Shown: in pieces, positions 56,325 through 64,000 of the stretch | Position numbering within the stretch: the first letter of the stretch is position 1 | How the letters are laid out: each line of letters starts with the position of its first letter | Assembly (NCBI GenBank): GCA_964412235.1 | Contig: CAYPNT010000001.1 | Coordinates: 1-64,000, forward strand | From: JAYZQT01 sp964412235 | Lineage (GTDB): Bacteria; Pseudomonadota; Alphaproteobacteria; MPNO01; UBA830 | DNA: 64,000 bases | Reading direction: 5' to 3' | Position numbers and translations under genes: made by a program | The notes under the pieces: model-generated | The model's input: the letters and a program-made list of their open reading frames with translations, nothing else | The model's database searches: none | Told to the model about the DNA's origin: nothing

Positions 56325-56399
56325 GCGGGTGTAGCTCAGGGGTAGAGCGCAACCTTGCCAAGGTTGAAGTCGTGAGTTCGAATCTCATCACCCGCTCCA
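56325..56399 (+). tRNA. tRNA-Gly (anticodon GCC)
   Basis: Acceptor GCGGGTG (56325-56331) pairs with CACCCGC (56389-56395). D-arm GTAGCTCAGGGGTAGAGC; anticodon arm CCTTGCCAAGG, giving anticodon GCC; T-arm GTGAGTTCGAATCTCAT. The discriminator T and an encoded CCA (56397-56399) complete it. It lies antisense to the ProX-family gene's upstream region. Its translation in the minus frame produces the well-known spurious MRFELTTS-type peptide. Confidence 0.98.
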
Positions 56400-56509
56400 A
56401 ATTTAAGTGAGCTATACGTTGCTTTAACTATATACAAGGTTGAAACCAGACCTTTTCTGGACTTAGATTTCGGACCACTTGTCGTCGGCAATTGATCACC
56501 CCATATGAA

Positions 56510-57661
56510 TTATAATGCGCGGGAGATAATGTGTTTCATTACTTCGTTGGTGCCAGCGTATATTCTATGAACTCTTGCGTCGGTCCACGCCCGTCCGACC
56601 GGATATTCCCACATATATCCGTACCCTCCATGCAGTTGAACGCATTCATCTAACACACTGTCAGCAAGTTCCGTTGTTCTTAGTTTAGCCTTTGCTGCAA
56701 GCTCGGGGCTGACCTCATCCGTTACGTGAAGCTTAATGCACTGGTCGACAAAGGGCCGCATAGCTTCAACCTCTGATACCATTTCGGCAAGTTTGAACTT
56801 GGTATTTTGGAAATCAAAAACCGTCTGACCAAATGCTTTGCGTGCCTTAACGTATTCAATCGTTTGGTCAATAGCCGCTTCAGCGAGAACCATGGACCGG
56901 ACTGCTACAACAAGCCGTTCGCGTGCGAGGCCCTCCATCAAGATGCGCCAGCCGTCGTTCTCGTCTCCCAGGCGGTTTTCGGCAGGAACTTCAACGGTGT
57001 CAAAAAATAGTTCTGCCGTGTCCTGTGCTTTGTTACCTATTTTTTTTAAGTTTCGCCCCCTTGTGACCCCCTTCGATTCCAAATCAACCCAAAATAGCGT
57101 TATTCCGCGCGCGCCAATGTCACGATCGGTCTTTGTTGCTAAGAGAATTCGGTTAGCAATATGACCATTTGTAATAAATGTTTTGGCACCATGGATGCTA
57201 TATTTATTGCCGCTACGCTTTGCACTTGTTTTGAGCTCTTTTAAATCGCTACCACCATCTGGTTCTGTAAGTCCAATAGCGGAGATATATTGGCCTGAGG
57301 CCATCTTTGGTAGCCACGCCTCTTTCTGTTGTCTGGTTCCGTGTTTTGTAAGAAAGGGAACGATGATGTACGCATGCATATCCCATGCGGGAGCTGAGAT
57401 GAAATAACGACCGAGTTCTTCGATGACGATAGAATCGAAAAGAAAATCCCCCCCCATACCATTGTATTCTTCCGGAATGCTGGTTCCTAATATTCCGAGA
57501 TCACCGGCGCGGTGCCATATTTCTGTGGGTGTTTTCCCGGCGTCTTCCCAAACCTCGTATTTCGGGAGCACTTCTTCAATAAGGAACCTGGAAACGGAGG
57601 TTCGGAATATTTCATGCTCTTCCTGGTAAATAATTCTTGGGATCTCGAGAGTCATATGCAC
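56510..57661 (-). CDS. Acyl-CoA dehydrogenase (long-chain/isovaleryl type)
   Basis: A 383-residue FAD-dependent acyl-CoA dehydrogenase. AIGLTEPDGGSDL is the first signature; QLHGGYGYMWEYPVGRAWTDARVHRIYAGTNEVM the C-terminal one. The MCAD catalytic Glu position reads Ala (IYAGT). The Glu in the RERLVV segment near residue 245 aligns with the base of LCAD and isovaleryl-CoA dehydrogenase, so it should be active on long or branched acyl-CoAs. Substrate unknown. It stands alone. Confidence 0.9.
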   Translation of the reverse strand: MHMTLEIPRIIYQEEHEIFRTSVSRFLIEEVLPKYEVWEDAGKTPTEIWHRAGDLGILGTSIPEEYNGMGGDFLFDSIVIEELGRYFISAPAWDMHAYIIVPFLTKHGTRQQKEAWLPKMASGQYISAIGLTEPDGGSDLKELKTSAKRSGNKYSIHGAKTFITNGHIANRILLATKTDRDIGARGITLFWVDLESKGVTRGRNLKKIGNKAQDTAELFFDTVEVPAENRLGDENDGWRILMEGLARERLVVAVRSMVLAEAAIDQTIEYVKARKAFGQTVFDFQNTKFKLAEMVSEVEAMRPFVDQCIKLHVTDEVSPELAAKAKLRTTELADSVLDECVQLHGGYGYMWEYPVGRAWTDARVHRIYAGTNEVMKHIISRAL

Positions 57662-58183
57662 CTGCTTTGTTTAAGTATTAGAATCAAAGTTTTTATCAGG
57701 GGCCCCACTGCTGTGCCTTTGGGTTATATTAAACATCCTGTGTAGGATTAAAGCCATTTACGTAAATAAAATGATATTTCCAGTGGCAAGACAAATAACC
57801 GTGATTGTTTCAAGCGTTGCAGCAAAGAGTAAGTTTGGCCAGTAGGCAAGCTATTCCGGGAAAGTGGAAACACAGCCCTCGTGATAGCCGTTGAGACTAC
57901 TGTGATACTTAACCTGGAATGCAAATGCCCATCCAAATTAAGGGTGGCTTGCAACCGCACTATGGTGCGCATCCCTTTTCTGTGGGGAGTACTTTATTAG
58001 AACCATTATGATTGAGAAAAATTGTTGCATCCCTATAAGAGAGGCGGTTATCCCGAAATACCAAGGTCGTAATTCCCATAGTGCGATAACTTTACCGAGG
58101 ATTGTTAATGCTTTATCCGTCTATTCTCGTTATTGTGTTTATCTCAGTGACGCAATTATATAGCGTGCGTTTTTGTTCTAAAA
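57662..58183. other. 522 bp divergent gap
   Basis: No recognisable gene; a 74-codon frame on the minus strand (57748-57972) has no family features. A small hairpin CGCAC-TATG-GTGCG is at 57956-57969. The region should contain promoters for the acyl-CoA dehydrogenase and glutamate dehydrogenase genes. No trace of the missing glutamate dehydrogenase N-terminus is seen here. Confidence 0.35.
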
Positions 58184-61100
58184 ATGACTAGTGTGAATAA
58201 ACGCAACAGAAAACGGCCTGCCGACCAACGTCGCACAGACCACCGGCATCATACTGGGGGTTCTGTACGTAATTCCGCATTAGAAAATAAAAATGATGTG
58301 TCTCCCTGGAGCCGAAAATTAGAATTAGCGTTAATAAAAGAACGCGGCAAAACACTTGGTTTGGCCACAGCAGACTACTTTTCAGGTTCTTTTCCAACGT
58401 CTTATCGTGAGACTTTCAAAATATCAGAAGTACTTAGCGATATAAAAAAAATCGAAAATATATGCGGGTCAGAAGACCTAGCGATGAATCTTTACCGGCC
58501 TCGGGGGGAAGAGAAGTCCTCTGTTCGTTTTCAGTTGTTTCACGCGCGTAATGCGATACCCCTATCGGATGTGCTGCCCATGCTCGAAAATATGGGTTTG
58601 AAAGTTATTGATGAAATACCCTATGTGATCCGCTTCAATGATGGGGAAGTGGTCTGGAAACACGATTTTGGTATGGCCATGAAACTTGATTGCAACAGTA
58701 GCGTTGCTTCGATTAAGCAGAGGTTCGAAGAAACATTCTTTAAAGTGTGGGAAGGAAAAGCCGAGAATGACGGATTAAATAGTTTAGTTTGTTTGGGAGG
58801 ATTAAGTTGGCGGGAAGTCGCTTTGCTGCGAACTTACGGGAAGTATCTACGACAGATAATGACACCCTTTACCATGGGTTATATTGCAGAAACGCTTTCT
58901 AAGAATAGCAAAATAGCGCGAGACCTGGTTTTGCTGTTTGAAAAAAAATTTGATCCGGGTAACCAAGACAGAAAATCGTCTGTTCGACGGGTGAGGCTGC
59001 GGATTGCAAGGGCGTTGGATAGAGTATTAAATATTGATGAAGATAGAATCTTGCGACACTACTTTAATCTTATCGATGTGACGCTACGGACTAACTTTTT
59101 TCAGAAGAATAAAAACGGGGACCCCAAAGACTATTTTTCAATAAAGTTTGATAGCCACCAGATAAAAGGCTTACCCTCACCCAAACCAAAATCTGAAATA
59201 TACGTATATTCTCCGCGAATGGAGGGCATCCATTTGAGAGGTGGTAAAGTTGCACGCGGTGGAATCCGATGGTCCGACCGGATCGAAGATTATCGTACCG
59301 AAACCCTCAATTTGATGAAATCTCAAATGACTAAAAATGCTGTAATAGTGCCAGTTGGCGCGAAAGGTGGGTTTATTTCAAAACAGCCGCCTATCGACCC
59401 CAACAAAGAGGCATTGCTAGCTGAAGGGATAGCCTGCTACAAAATCCTTATCAGCGGCATGCTCGACATTACTGATAATTTAGTCTCTACTAAAATCGTA
59501 CATCCTCGTGACGTTGTGTGTCTGGACGATGACGACCCTTATCTCGTCGTTGCGGCCGACAAAGGATCTGCGACATTTTCAGATATTGCTAACGATCTCG
59601 CCCATCAATATCGGTTCTGGTTGGACGATGCTTTTGCGTCGGGCGGCTCTACGGGTTATGACCATAAGAAAATGGGTATTACCGCGCGCGGTGCCTGGGA
59701 GTCCGTAAAACGTCATTTTCGTGAACTAGAGATCAATACCCAAACAGACGAATTTTCCGTAGTGGGGGTTGGCGATATGTCTGGCGACGTATTTGGCAAT
59801 GGGATGCTTTTGTCCAAAAAAATAAAATTAGTAGCTGCCTTTAATCATAAACATATATTTGTTGATCCAGATCCTGATTCCGCTGTGAGTTGGAAGGAGC
59901 GAAAACGTTTATTTAAAGCAAAAAACGGTGAATGGGGCCAATATAACAAAGCACTAATTTCGAAGGGCGGGGGAATTTTTGATCGCTCAAGTAAATCGAT
60001 TAATCTGACACCTGAAATTCGGAAACTTTTAGAACTTTCCGATAAAGCCTCAGTTAATCCTGACGAACTGATTAGGGCAATTATTACTTGGAAATCTGAT
60101 TTGTTGTGGCTTGGAGGCATCGGTACATACATAAAGTCCTTTCAGGAGACCCATGCTGCGGCCGAAGACCATAGGAATGACACCATCCGTGTCGACGGCC
60201 GTCAATTACGATGCAGGGTAATTGGTGAGGGAGCAAATCTCGGTCTAACCCAGAACGGGCGTATTGAATTTGCTCTAGCGGGTGGCCGCATTAATACAGA
60301 CTTTATAGATAATTCAGCCGGTGTGGCATCATCGGATCAAGAAGTGAATATAAAAATTCTACTTCGTGAATTAGTTTTGCACCAAACACTGACAAGAAAA
60401 CGCCGTGATGTTCTTTTGCGTCAAATGACCAAAAATGTGTCTAAGCATGTTTTACAGGACAATTATCGACAATCTATGGCCCTTACTAATTTACAGGCCT
60501 TTGGCACTGAGTTTTTGGATGAGGCGGCCCGATTGATCAGAGTGCTTGAACGTGACGATAGGTTGGAACGTCAAATAGAATTCCTTCCCGAAGAAGAGGA
60601 GTTTGAAGAACGGAAAAGACAACACATAAGGCTCACCCGACCGGAAATGTCGGTACTTTTAGCCTATGCTAAAATGACGTTGTATGAGGATCTTCTAAAT
60701 ACCACCCTTCCAGATGACCCTTGGTTGGTTCAGGACATTGGTCTTTATTTTCCACCAAAATTAACACAAAAATATGAACATTCCCTGGGCCTTCATCCGC
60801 TGCGCCGAGAAATTAGTGCGACATATATCACAAATAGTCTTGTAAATAGGATGGGTCCGACATTTGTAAACGAATTGGCACATCAAACCGGCGCTGGGTT
60901 TGATACAATCGTCCGGTCTTATTTGATGACTCGCAAGGTATTTAGGTTAAAGAAATACTGGGCCGCCATCGAGGCGCTAGATAATAAAGTAATGGCCGAT
61001 ACCCAGACAGACCTCCACTTGCAGATTTTTCAACTCGCGAGGCGAGGGACGAAGTGGTTTATAAAAAACCAAGATCATGGGGCTGACGTAGCTGGAGTTG

Positions 61101-61654
61101 TAGGTACCTTCGAACCTGGCGTGAGTTTGTTGGATAGATGTATCGCTAATTACTTTTCGGACGAAATAAAAAAAAATATCGAGGAGGAAACGTTAGCCTA
61201 TACTTCCAAAAATGTTCCGGCGAAATTAGCTTTAGGCGTAGCACAAACCAGTTATTTATTCGCTGCCTGTGACATTGTTAGCATTGTTCAGGCCACAAGT
61301 GTCAGAATTACGGATGTTGCAAAGGTCTACTTTCATTTAGGTGTTCGCTATGGCTTTGAGTTCTTCCACGAAAAACTCCGATCGATTGTGAGCGAGAATG
61401 AATGGCAGTCAATGTCTATCGCTTCCATCACAGACGAATTGTATGCCTATCAGGCCAAACTGTCCGAACAGGTTGTAATTCATGGTAGAAAGGGTGGTTT
61501 AGGCAAAAATCTGGTAGAGTCGTGGGAATTAACACGCCAAGATGCCGTTGTCCGAGTCCGTGACCTTGTTGGACGATTAAAATCGGTAGATAACCTGGAC
61601 CTTGTGATGTTGTCTGTTGTTTCAGGCAACCTTCGAAGTCTTACACAGGCCTAA
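58184..61654 (+). CDS. Large NAD-specific glutamate dehydrogenase, N-terminally short form
   Basis: A 1156-residue protein of the Bac_GDH family, oxidatively deaminating glutamate to 2-oxoglutarate. The catalytic region is intact: GGKVARGGIRWSDRIEDYRT, then VPVGAKGGFIS with the catalytic Lys near residue 393, GVGDMSGDVFGNGMLLS and VIGEGANLGLTQNGRIEFAL. Typical 180 kDa members have about 1600 residues. This one begins near the segment FPTSYRETF, so roughly 450 N-terminal residues with the ACT-like domains are absent. A basic low-complexity tail of about 40 residues starts it. Either a natural short class or a truncation. Confidence 0.93.
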   Translation: MTSVNKRNRKRPADQRRTDHRHHTGGSVRNSALENKNDVSPWSRKLELALIKERGKTLGLATADYFSGSFPTSYRETFKISEVLSDIKKIENICGSEDLAMNLYRPRGEEKSSVRFQLFHARNAIPLSDVLPMLENMGLKVIDEIPYVIRFNDGEVVWKHDFGMAMKLDCNSSVASIKQRFEETFFKVWEGKAENDGLNSLVCLGGLSWREVALLRTYGKYLRQIMTPFTMGYIAETLSKNSKIARDLVLLFEKKFDPGNQDRKSSVRRVRLRIARALDRVLNIDEDRILRHYFNLIDVTLRTNFFQKNKNGDPKDYFSIKFDSHQIKGLPSPKPKSEIYVYSPRMEGIHLRGGKVARGGIRWSDRIEDYRTETLNLMKSQMTKNAVIVPVGAKGGFISKQPPIDPNKEALLAEGIACYKILISGMLDITDNLVSTKIVHPRDVVCLDDDDPYLVVAADKGSATFSDIANDLAHQYRFWLDDAFASGGSTGYDHKKMGITARGAWESVKRHFRELEINTQTDEFSVVGVGDMSGDVFGNGMLLSKKIKLVAAFNHKHIFVDPDPDSAVSWKERKRLFKAKNGEWGQYNKALISKGGGIFDRSSKSINLTPEIRKLLELSDKASVNPDELIRAIITWKSDLLWLGGIGTYIKSFQETHAAAEDHRNDTIRVDGRQLRCRVIGEGANLGLTQNGRIEFALAGGRINTDFIDNSAGVASSDQEVNIKILLRELVLHQTLTRKRRDVLLRQMTKNVSKHVLQDNYRQSMALTNLQAFGTEFLDEAARLIRVLERDDRLERQIEFLPEEEEFEERKRQHIRLTRPEMSVLLAYAKMTLYEDLLNTTLPDDPWLVQDIGLYFPPKLTQKYEHSLGLHPLRREISATYITNSLVNRMGPTFVNELAHQTGAGFDTIVRSYLMTRKVFRLKKYWAAIEALDNKVMADTQTDLHLQIFQLARRGTKWFIKNQDHGADVAGVVGTFEPGVSLLDRCIANYFSDEIKKNIEEETLAYTSKNVPAKLALGVAQTSYLFAACDIVSIVQATSVRITDVAKVYFHLGVRYGFEFFHEKLRSIVSENEWQSMSIASITDELYAYQAKLSEQVVIHGRKGGLGKNLVESWELTRQDAVVRVRDLVGRLKSVDNLDLVMLSVVSGNLRSLTQA

Positions 61655-61689
61655 TTTCAAAGCCTTGATCTTTAAAGTGGCGCTATTGG

Positions 61690-62238
61690 CTATGCGCGAT
61701 CGGCACTCTCTGACCTAATTGTTTTTGCTACACCATGCTTAAGATTGTAGGCGGTACGGTCAATTCTATCTAAATCGATCCCGGTCACACGCACAAAACG
61801 GGCGTTATCCGGGTATTCTATAGAGTGGATCTTACCAACATCAAACAAGCCTACTTGTCCTGGGTTCAGGCGATATTCCTTAGTTTTTTCGAGGGAAACA
61901 TTTTGGTCGTCAGTACCATTATCGGTTCGGTCCCATTCGCGCATGACCGTGTGTTTGGTAGCCTGGCCGTATATTGCCCAAGACGCGCCATGGTCGTGCG
62001 GCGGCGACAGTGTTCCCTCACCCATGACGTGGGAAAGGACTACCGCACCCGTGTTAGGGTCTTCGTTAAGTTTGTATACACCGGGCTCTTTTTCTGGCCC
62101 ACAAAACTGCTCTATAAATTCTTCGTTAGCAAGTAGCTGTTCCAGCTTTTGACGAACCTTTTCGCGTCCCGCTGCATTATTTTCAGCCGTCAAGATATTA
62201 TGTATTTCTGAACAAAATTCTTGCAATGTGTAGGCCAT
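61690..62238 (-). CDS. Cupin / cysteine dioxygenase-like protein
   Basis: A 182-residue cupin-fold protein. PPHDHGASWAIYGQATKHTV carries the first metal motif (H-x-H...), and VGKIHSIEYPD the second His. It resembles the cysteine dioxygenase type I-like family (thiol dioxygenases), which use non-heme iron without a 2-His-1-carboxylate triad. Substrate is unknown. It converges on the glutamate dehydrogenase gene with a 35 bp gap. Confidence 0.75.
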   Translation of the reverse strand: MAYTLQEFCSEIHNILTAENNAAGREKVRQKLEQLLANEEFIEQFCGPEKEPGVYKLNEDPNTGAVVLSHVMGEGTLSPPHDHGASWAIYGQATKHTVMREWDRTDNGTDDQNVSLEKTKEYRLNPGQVGLFDVGKIHSIEYPDNARFVRVTGIDLDRIDRTAYNLKHGVAKTIRSESADRA

Positions 62239-62349
62239 TAACGATCCTCATATGTATTACACTGTTGGATACTACCTATTTTACAAAACTTGTGGAAGTA
62301 GAATGCGACATTTGCCTTGGCCTGGTTTTGCAACGGTTGTTTTACGATC

Positions 62350-63627
62350 ATGACACTCTCTAGAGTTGCAGCAAACCGTGATACGAAAAGTCAGTTTTCA
62401 TGGTGCCTATATGACTGGGCAAATTCCGCGTTTCCTACAGTAATTGTCACATTTGTTTTCTCAACTTATTTTGTAACAAATGTTGCTCAGGATGAGTTGA
62501 CAGGAACCGCACAATGGAGTTTGGCGGTTTCTATTTCCGGTTTGATAATTGCGCTTTTGAGCCCATTCCTTGGTGCGATAAGCGACAAAATGGGTCAGCG
62601 TAAGGTCTGGTTGGGTCTTTTTACCGTTATTACGATTTTTTCTACAGCTATACTTTGGTTTGTCCGCCCAGAAGTTGGTTATGTGGTATGGGCGCTTCTT
62701 GCCTTTACTGTTGCAAACATTGGGTTTGAATTGGGACAGGTATTTTATAATGCGTTGTTACCCTCTATCGCGCCGCCCAAATTGATTGGTCGCCTATCCG
62801 GATGGGGATGGGGGATGGGTTATGGAGGTGGTCTATGCTGTCTCCTTATTAGTTTATTTATATTTGTTAGGGGTGATCCTCTGCCATTAGGCCTTGATGT
62901 AAATAATGCTGAGCACGTCCGTGTTGTTGGTCCCATAGTTGCACTCTGGTTTGCCATCTTTGCTCTGCCTATATTCGTTTTTGTGCGGGACCCTATCCAG
63001 CGCAATGTTCCTTTATATGAGGCATTGCGTGCAGGTACACGCTCGTTGGTGAATACAATAAGAAATATAAGGGAATATCGACAAATAGCGTGGTTTTTGC
63101 TTGCACGGCTTCTTTATGTTGACGGAATGAATACGATGTTTGTTTTCGGGGGCATCTACGCCGCTGGTACATTTGGAATGGGTATTGCCGAAGTAATGGA
63201 GTTTGGGATCGCATTAAATGTTACCGCGGGGTTAGGGGCGATCAGCTTTGCATGGTTGGATGATAAGTTTGGTGCTAGAATTATCGTCTTACTTGCTCTT
63301 TCGGGGTTAGTGGCCTTAGGTATTCCATTATTGATAATCGAGTCCAAGTTGTGGTTTTGGATTATCGGTTTGTTTTTGGGACTTTTTATGGGGCCGGCGC
63401 AGTCGGCTAGCAGATCACTTATGGTACACCTTGCCCCTGTTAACTATCATACAGAAATGTTCGGATTGTATGCCCTTTCGGGTAAGGCTACAGCATTTCT
63501 GGGCCCACTCATTTTGGGATTTGTTACGTTGGCATCAGGGTCGCAGCGTATCGGAATGGTAACTGTGTTGTTCCTTCTCGCTGGAGGTTTAATTCTAGTG
63601 TTCTGGAAGGTCCGGCCTCCAGAATAA
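62350..63627 (+). CDS. MFS transporter, UMF1/Atg22-like family
   Basis: A 425-residue membrane protein with about 12 hydrophobic helices. SWCLYDWANSAFPTVIVTFVF is the hallmark of the UMF1/Atg22 group, and SPFLGAISDKMGQRKVWLG is the MFS loop 2-3 motif. The transported substrate is unknown; amino acid efflux is known for the eukaryotic relatives. The ATG at 62350 begins the usual short N-terminus, although the frame opens at 62317. It is convergent with purH. Confidence 0.88.
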   Translation: MTLSRVAANRDTKSQFSWCLYDWANSAFPTVIVTFVFSTYFVTNVAQDELTGTAQWSLAVSISGLIIALLSPFLGAISDKMGQRKVWLGLFTVITIFSTAILWFVRPEVGYVVWALLAFTVANIGFELGQVFYNALLPSIAPPKLIGRLSGWGWGMGYGGGLCCLLISLFIFVRGDPLPLGLDVNNAEHVRVVGPIVALWFAIFALPIFVFVRDPIQRNVPLYEALRAGTRSLVNTIRNIREYRQIAWFLLARLLYVDGMNTMFVFGGIYAAGTFGMGIAEVMEFGIALNVTAGLGAISFAWLDDKFGARIIVLLALSGLVALGIPLLIIESKLWFWIIGLFLGLFMGPAQSASRSLMVHLAPVNYHTEMFGLYALSGKATAFLGPLILGFVTLASGSQRIGMVTVLFLLAGGLILVFWKVRPPE

Positions 63628-63639
63628 GAAATTTGTTGA

Positions 63640-64000
63640 TTAATGGCGAAAATGTCGCATGCCGGTAAAAACCATCGCGAGGTTTGCCTGGTCGGCAGCG
63701 TCAATAACTTCTTGGTCGCGGATCGAACCCCCTGGCTGAATTACTGCAGTGGCCCCAGCTTCGGCGGCAGCTATAAGTCCATCGGCGAACGGGAAAAAAG
63801 CATCGGACGCAACTACAGACCCATGGACTCTCGCTTCTGCATCACCGAGCGCTTGTGCGGCATCTACTGATTTTCGTATGGCAATACGCGAAGAATCAAC
63901 TCGACTCATTTGGCCCGCACCAATCCCAACTGTTGCACCATTCTTTGCATAAACTATCGCATTAGATTTTACGTGCTTGCAGACGCAAAAAGCGAACAGC
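63640..64000 (-). CDS. purH: Bifunctional AICAR transformylase/IMP cyclohydrolase, 3' end only
   Basis: The C-terminal 119 codons of PurH; the gene continues beyond the right edge. [20 protein letters not shown], then [12 protein letters not shown] and [20 protein letters not shown], and the ending [10 protein letters not shown] are diagnostic of the AICAR formyltransferase domain. This enzyme does the last two steps of purine synthesis. It converges on the MFS gene with a 12 bp gap. Confidence 0.97.
   Translation of the reverse strand, partial: LFAFCVCKHVKSNAIVYAKNGATVGIGAGQMSRVDSSRIAIRKSVDAAQALGDAEARVHGSVVASDAFFPFADGLIAAAEAGATAVIQPGGSIRDQEVIDAADQANLAMVFTGMRHFRH

Noticed and set aside
56218..56400. 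N-terminal extension of the ProX-family protein (MERVMRFELTTS-type peptide)
   Set aside because: This is the minus-strand translation across tRNA-Gly, a familiar artefact. The gene start was set at 56217.
57748..57972. 74-codon minus-strand frame between the acyl-CoA dehydrogenase and glutamate dehydrogenase genes
   Set aside because: No recognisable motif or ribosome binding site; treated as non-coding.
1..64000. CRISPR arrays, insertion sequences, prophage or integrase
   Set aside because: No spaced direct repeats, transposase or recombinase signatures were seen on either strand.

Overview
This 64 kb window looks like a chromosomal segment of an uncultured alphaproteobacterium. A 10-base run of N at 52821-52830 suggests a draft or metagenome assembly. 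The lineage call rests on gene order as I know it from alphaproteobacteria: rph/rdgB/hemW divergent from hrcA/grpE; dnaQ-coaE-aroE-maf-ppsR facing hemE-hemH-hemJ-rho; mnmE-mnmG-rsmG-parA-parB; a DUF3576 lipoprotein then leuS-lptE-holA; and lolA-ftsK-aminotransferase facing a ubiH-type gene. I cannot place it below class level. Everything reads as core chromosome. I see no insertion sequence, prophage, CRISPR array, integrase or rRNA.

The central feature is a probable chromosomal replication and segregation centre. The 414 bp AT-rich gap at 21158-21571, between ppsR and hemE, has DnaA-box-like 9-mers, a CAA/CTA trinucleotide run and an A/T-only stretch. It sits where the Caulobacter and Rickettsia origins lie, next to hemE. 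Genes on both sides are transcribed away from it. About 8-10 kb to the right lie two parS sites (29332-29347, an exact 16-mer palindrome, and 31342-31357 inside the rsmG coding sequence), followed by parA and parB. Genes for two DNA polymerase III subunits (dnaQ, holA) and for the FtsK translocase are also in the window.

Layout. 1-5.8 kb: penicillin-binding-protein activator (5' end cut by the window edge), hemW, rdgB, rph, hrcA, grpE. 5.9-11.6 kb: an orphan egtB, then dnaK, dnaJ, and dapB with a structured leader. 11.7-16.7 kb: ogt, a luciferase-like oxidoreductase paired with a degenerate M20 peptidase homologue, nth, a histidine phosphatase. 16.7-21.2 kb: secB, then the leftward dnaQ-coaE-aroE-maf-ppsR operon. 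21.2-33.8 kb: origin, hemEHJ, rho, a quinone oxidoreductase, a ceramidase-like membrane protein, mnmE, mnmG, rsmG, parA, parB. 34-41 kb: class II aldolase, holA, lptE, leuS, DUF3576 lipoprotein, porin with a strong terminator. 41-47.3 kb: YggS, an L,D-transpeptidase, an atypical response regulator, an atypical SDR, a CopA-type ATPase, a class I amidotransferase hydrolase. 47.4-56.4 kb: lolA, ftsK, an aminotransferase, a ubiH-type monooxygenase, DUF971, Trm112, a LON-domain protein, a CnoX-like thioredoxin, ProX-like editing protein, tRNA-Gly. 56.5-64 kb: acyl-CoA dehydrogenase, a short form of the large NAD-glutamate dehydrogenase, a cupin/cysteine-dioxygenase-like protein, an MFS transporter, and the 3' end of purH.

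Several proteins keep their fold signature but lack expected catalytic residues: the M20 homologue, the SDR and the response-regulator receiver. These, the origin architecture and the dapB leader are the items most worth following up. No wholly new multi-gene system could be demonstrated from sequence alone.
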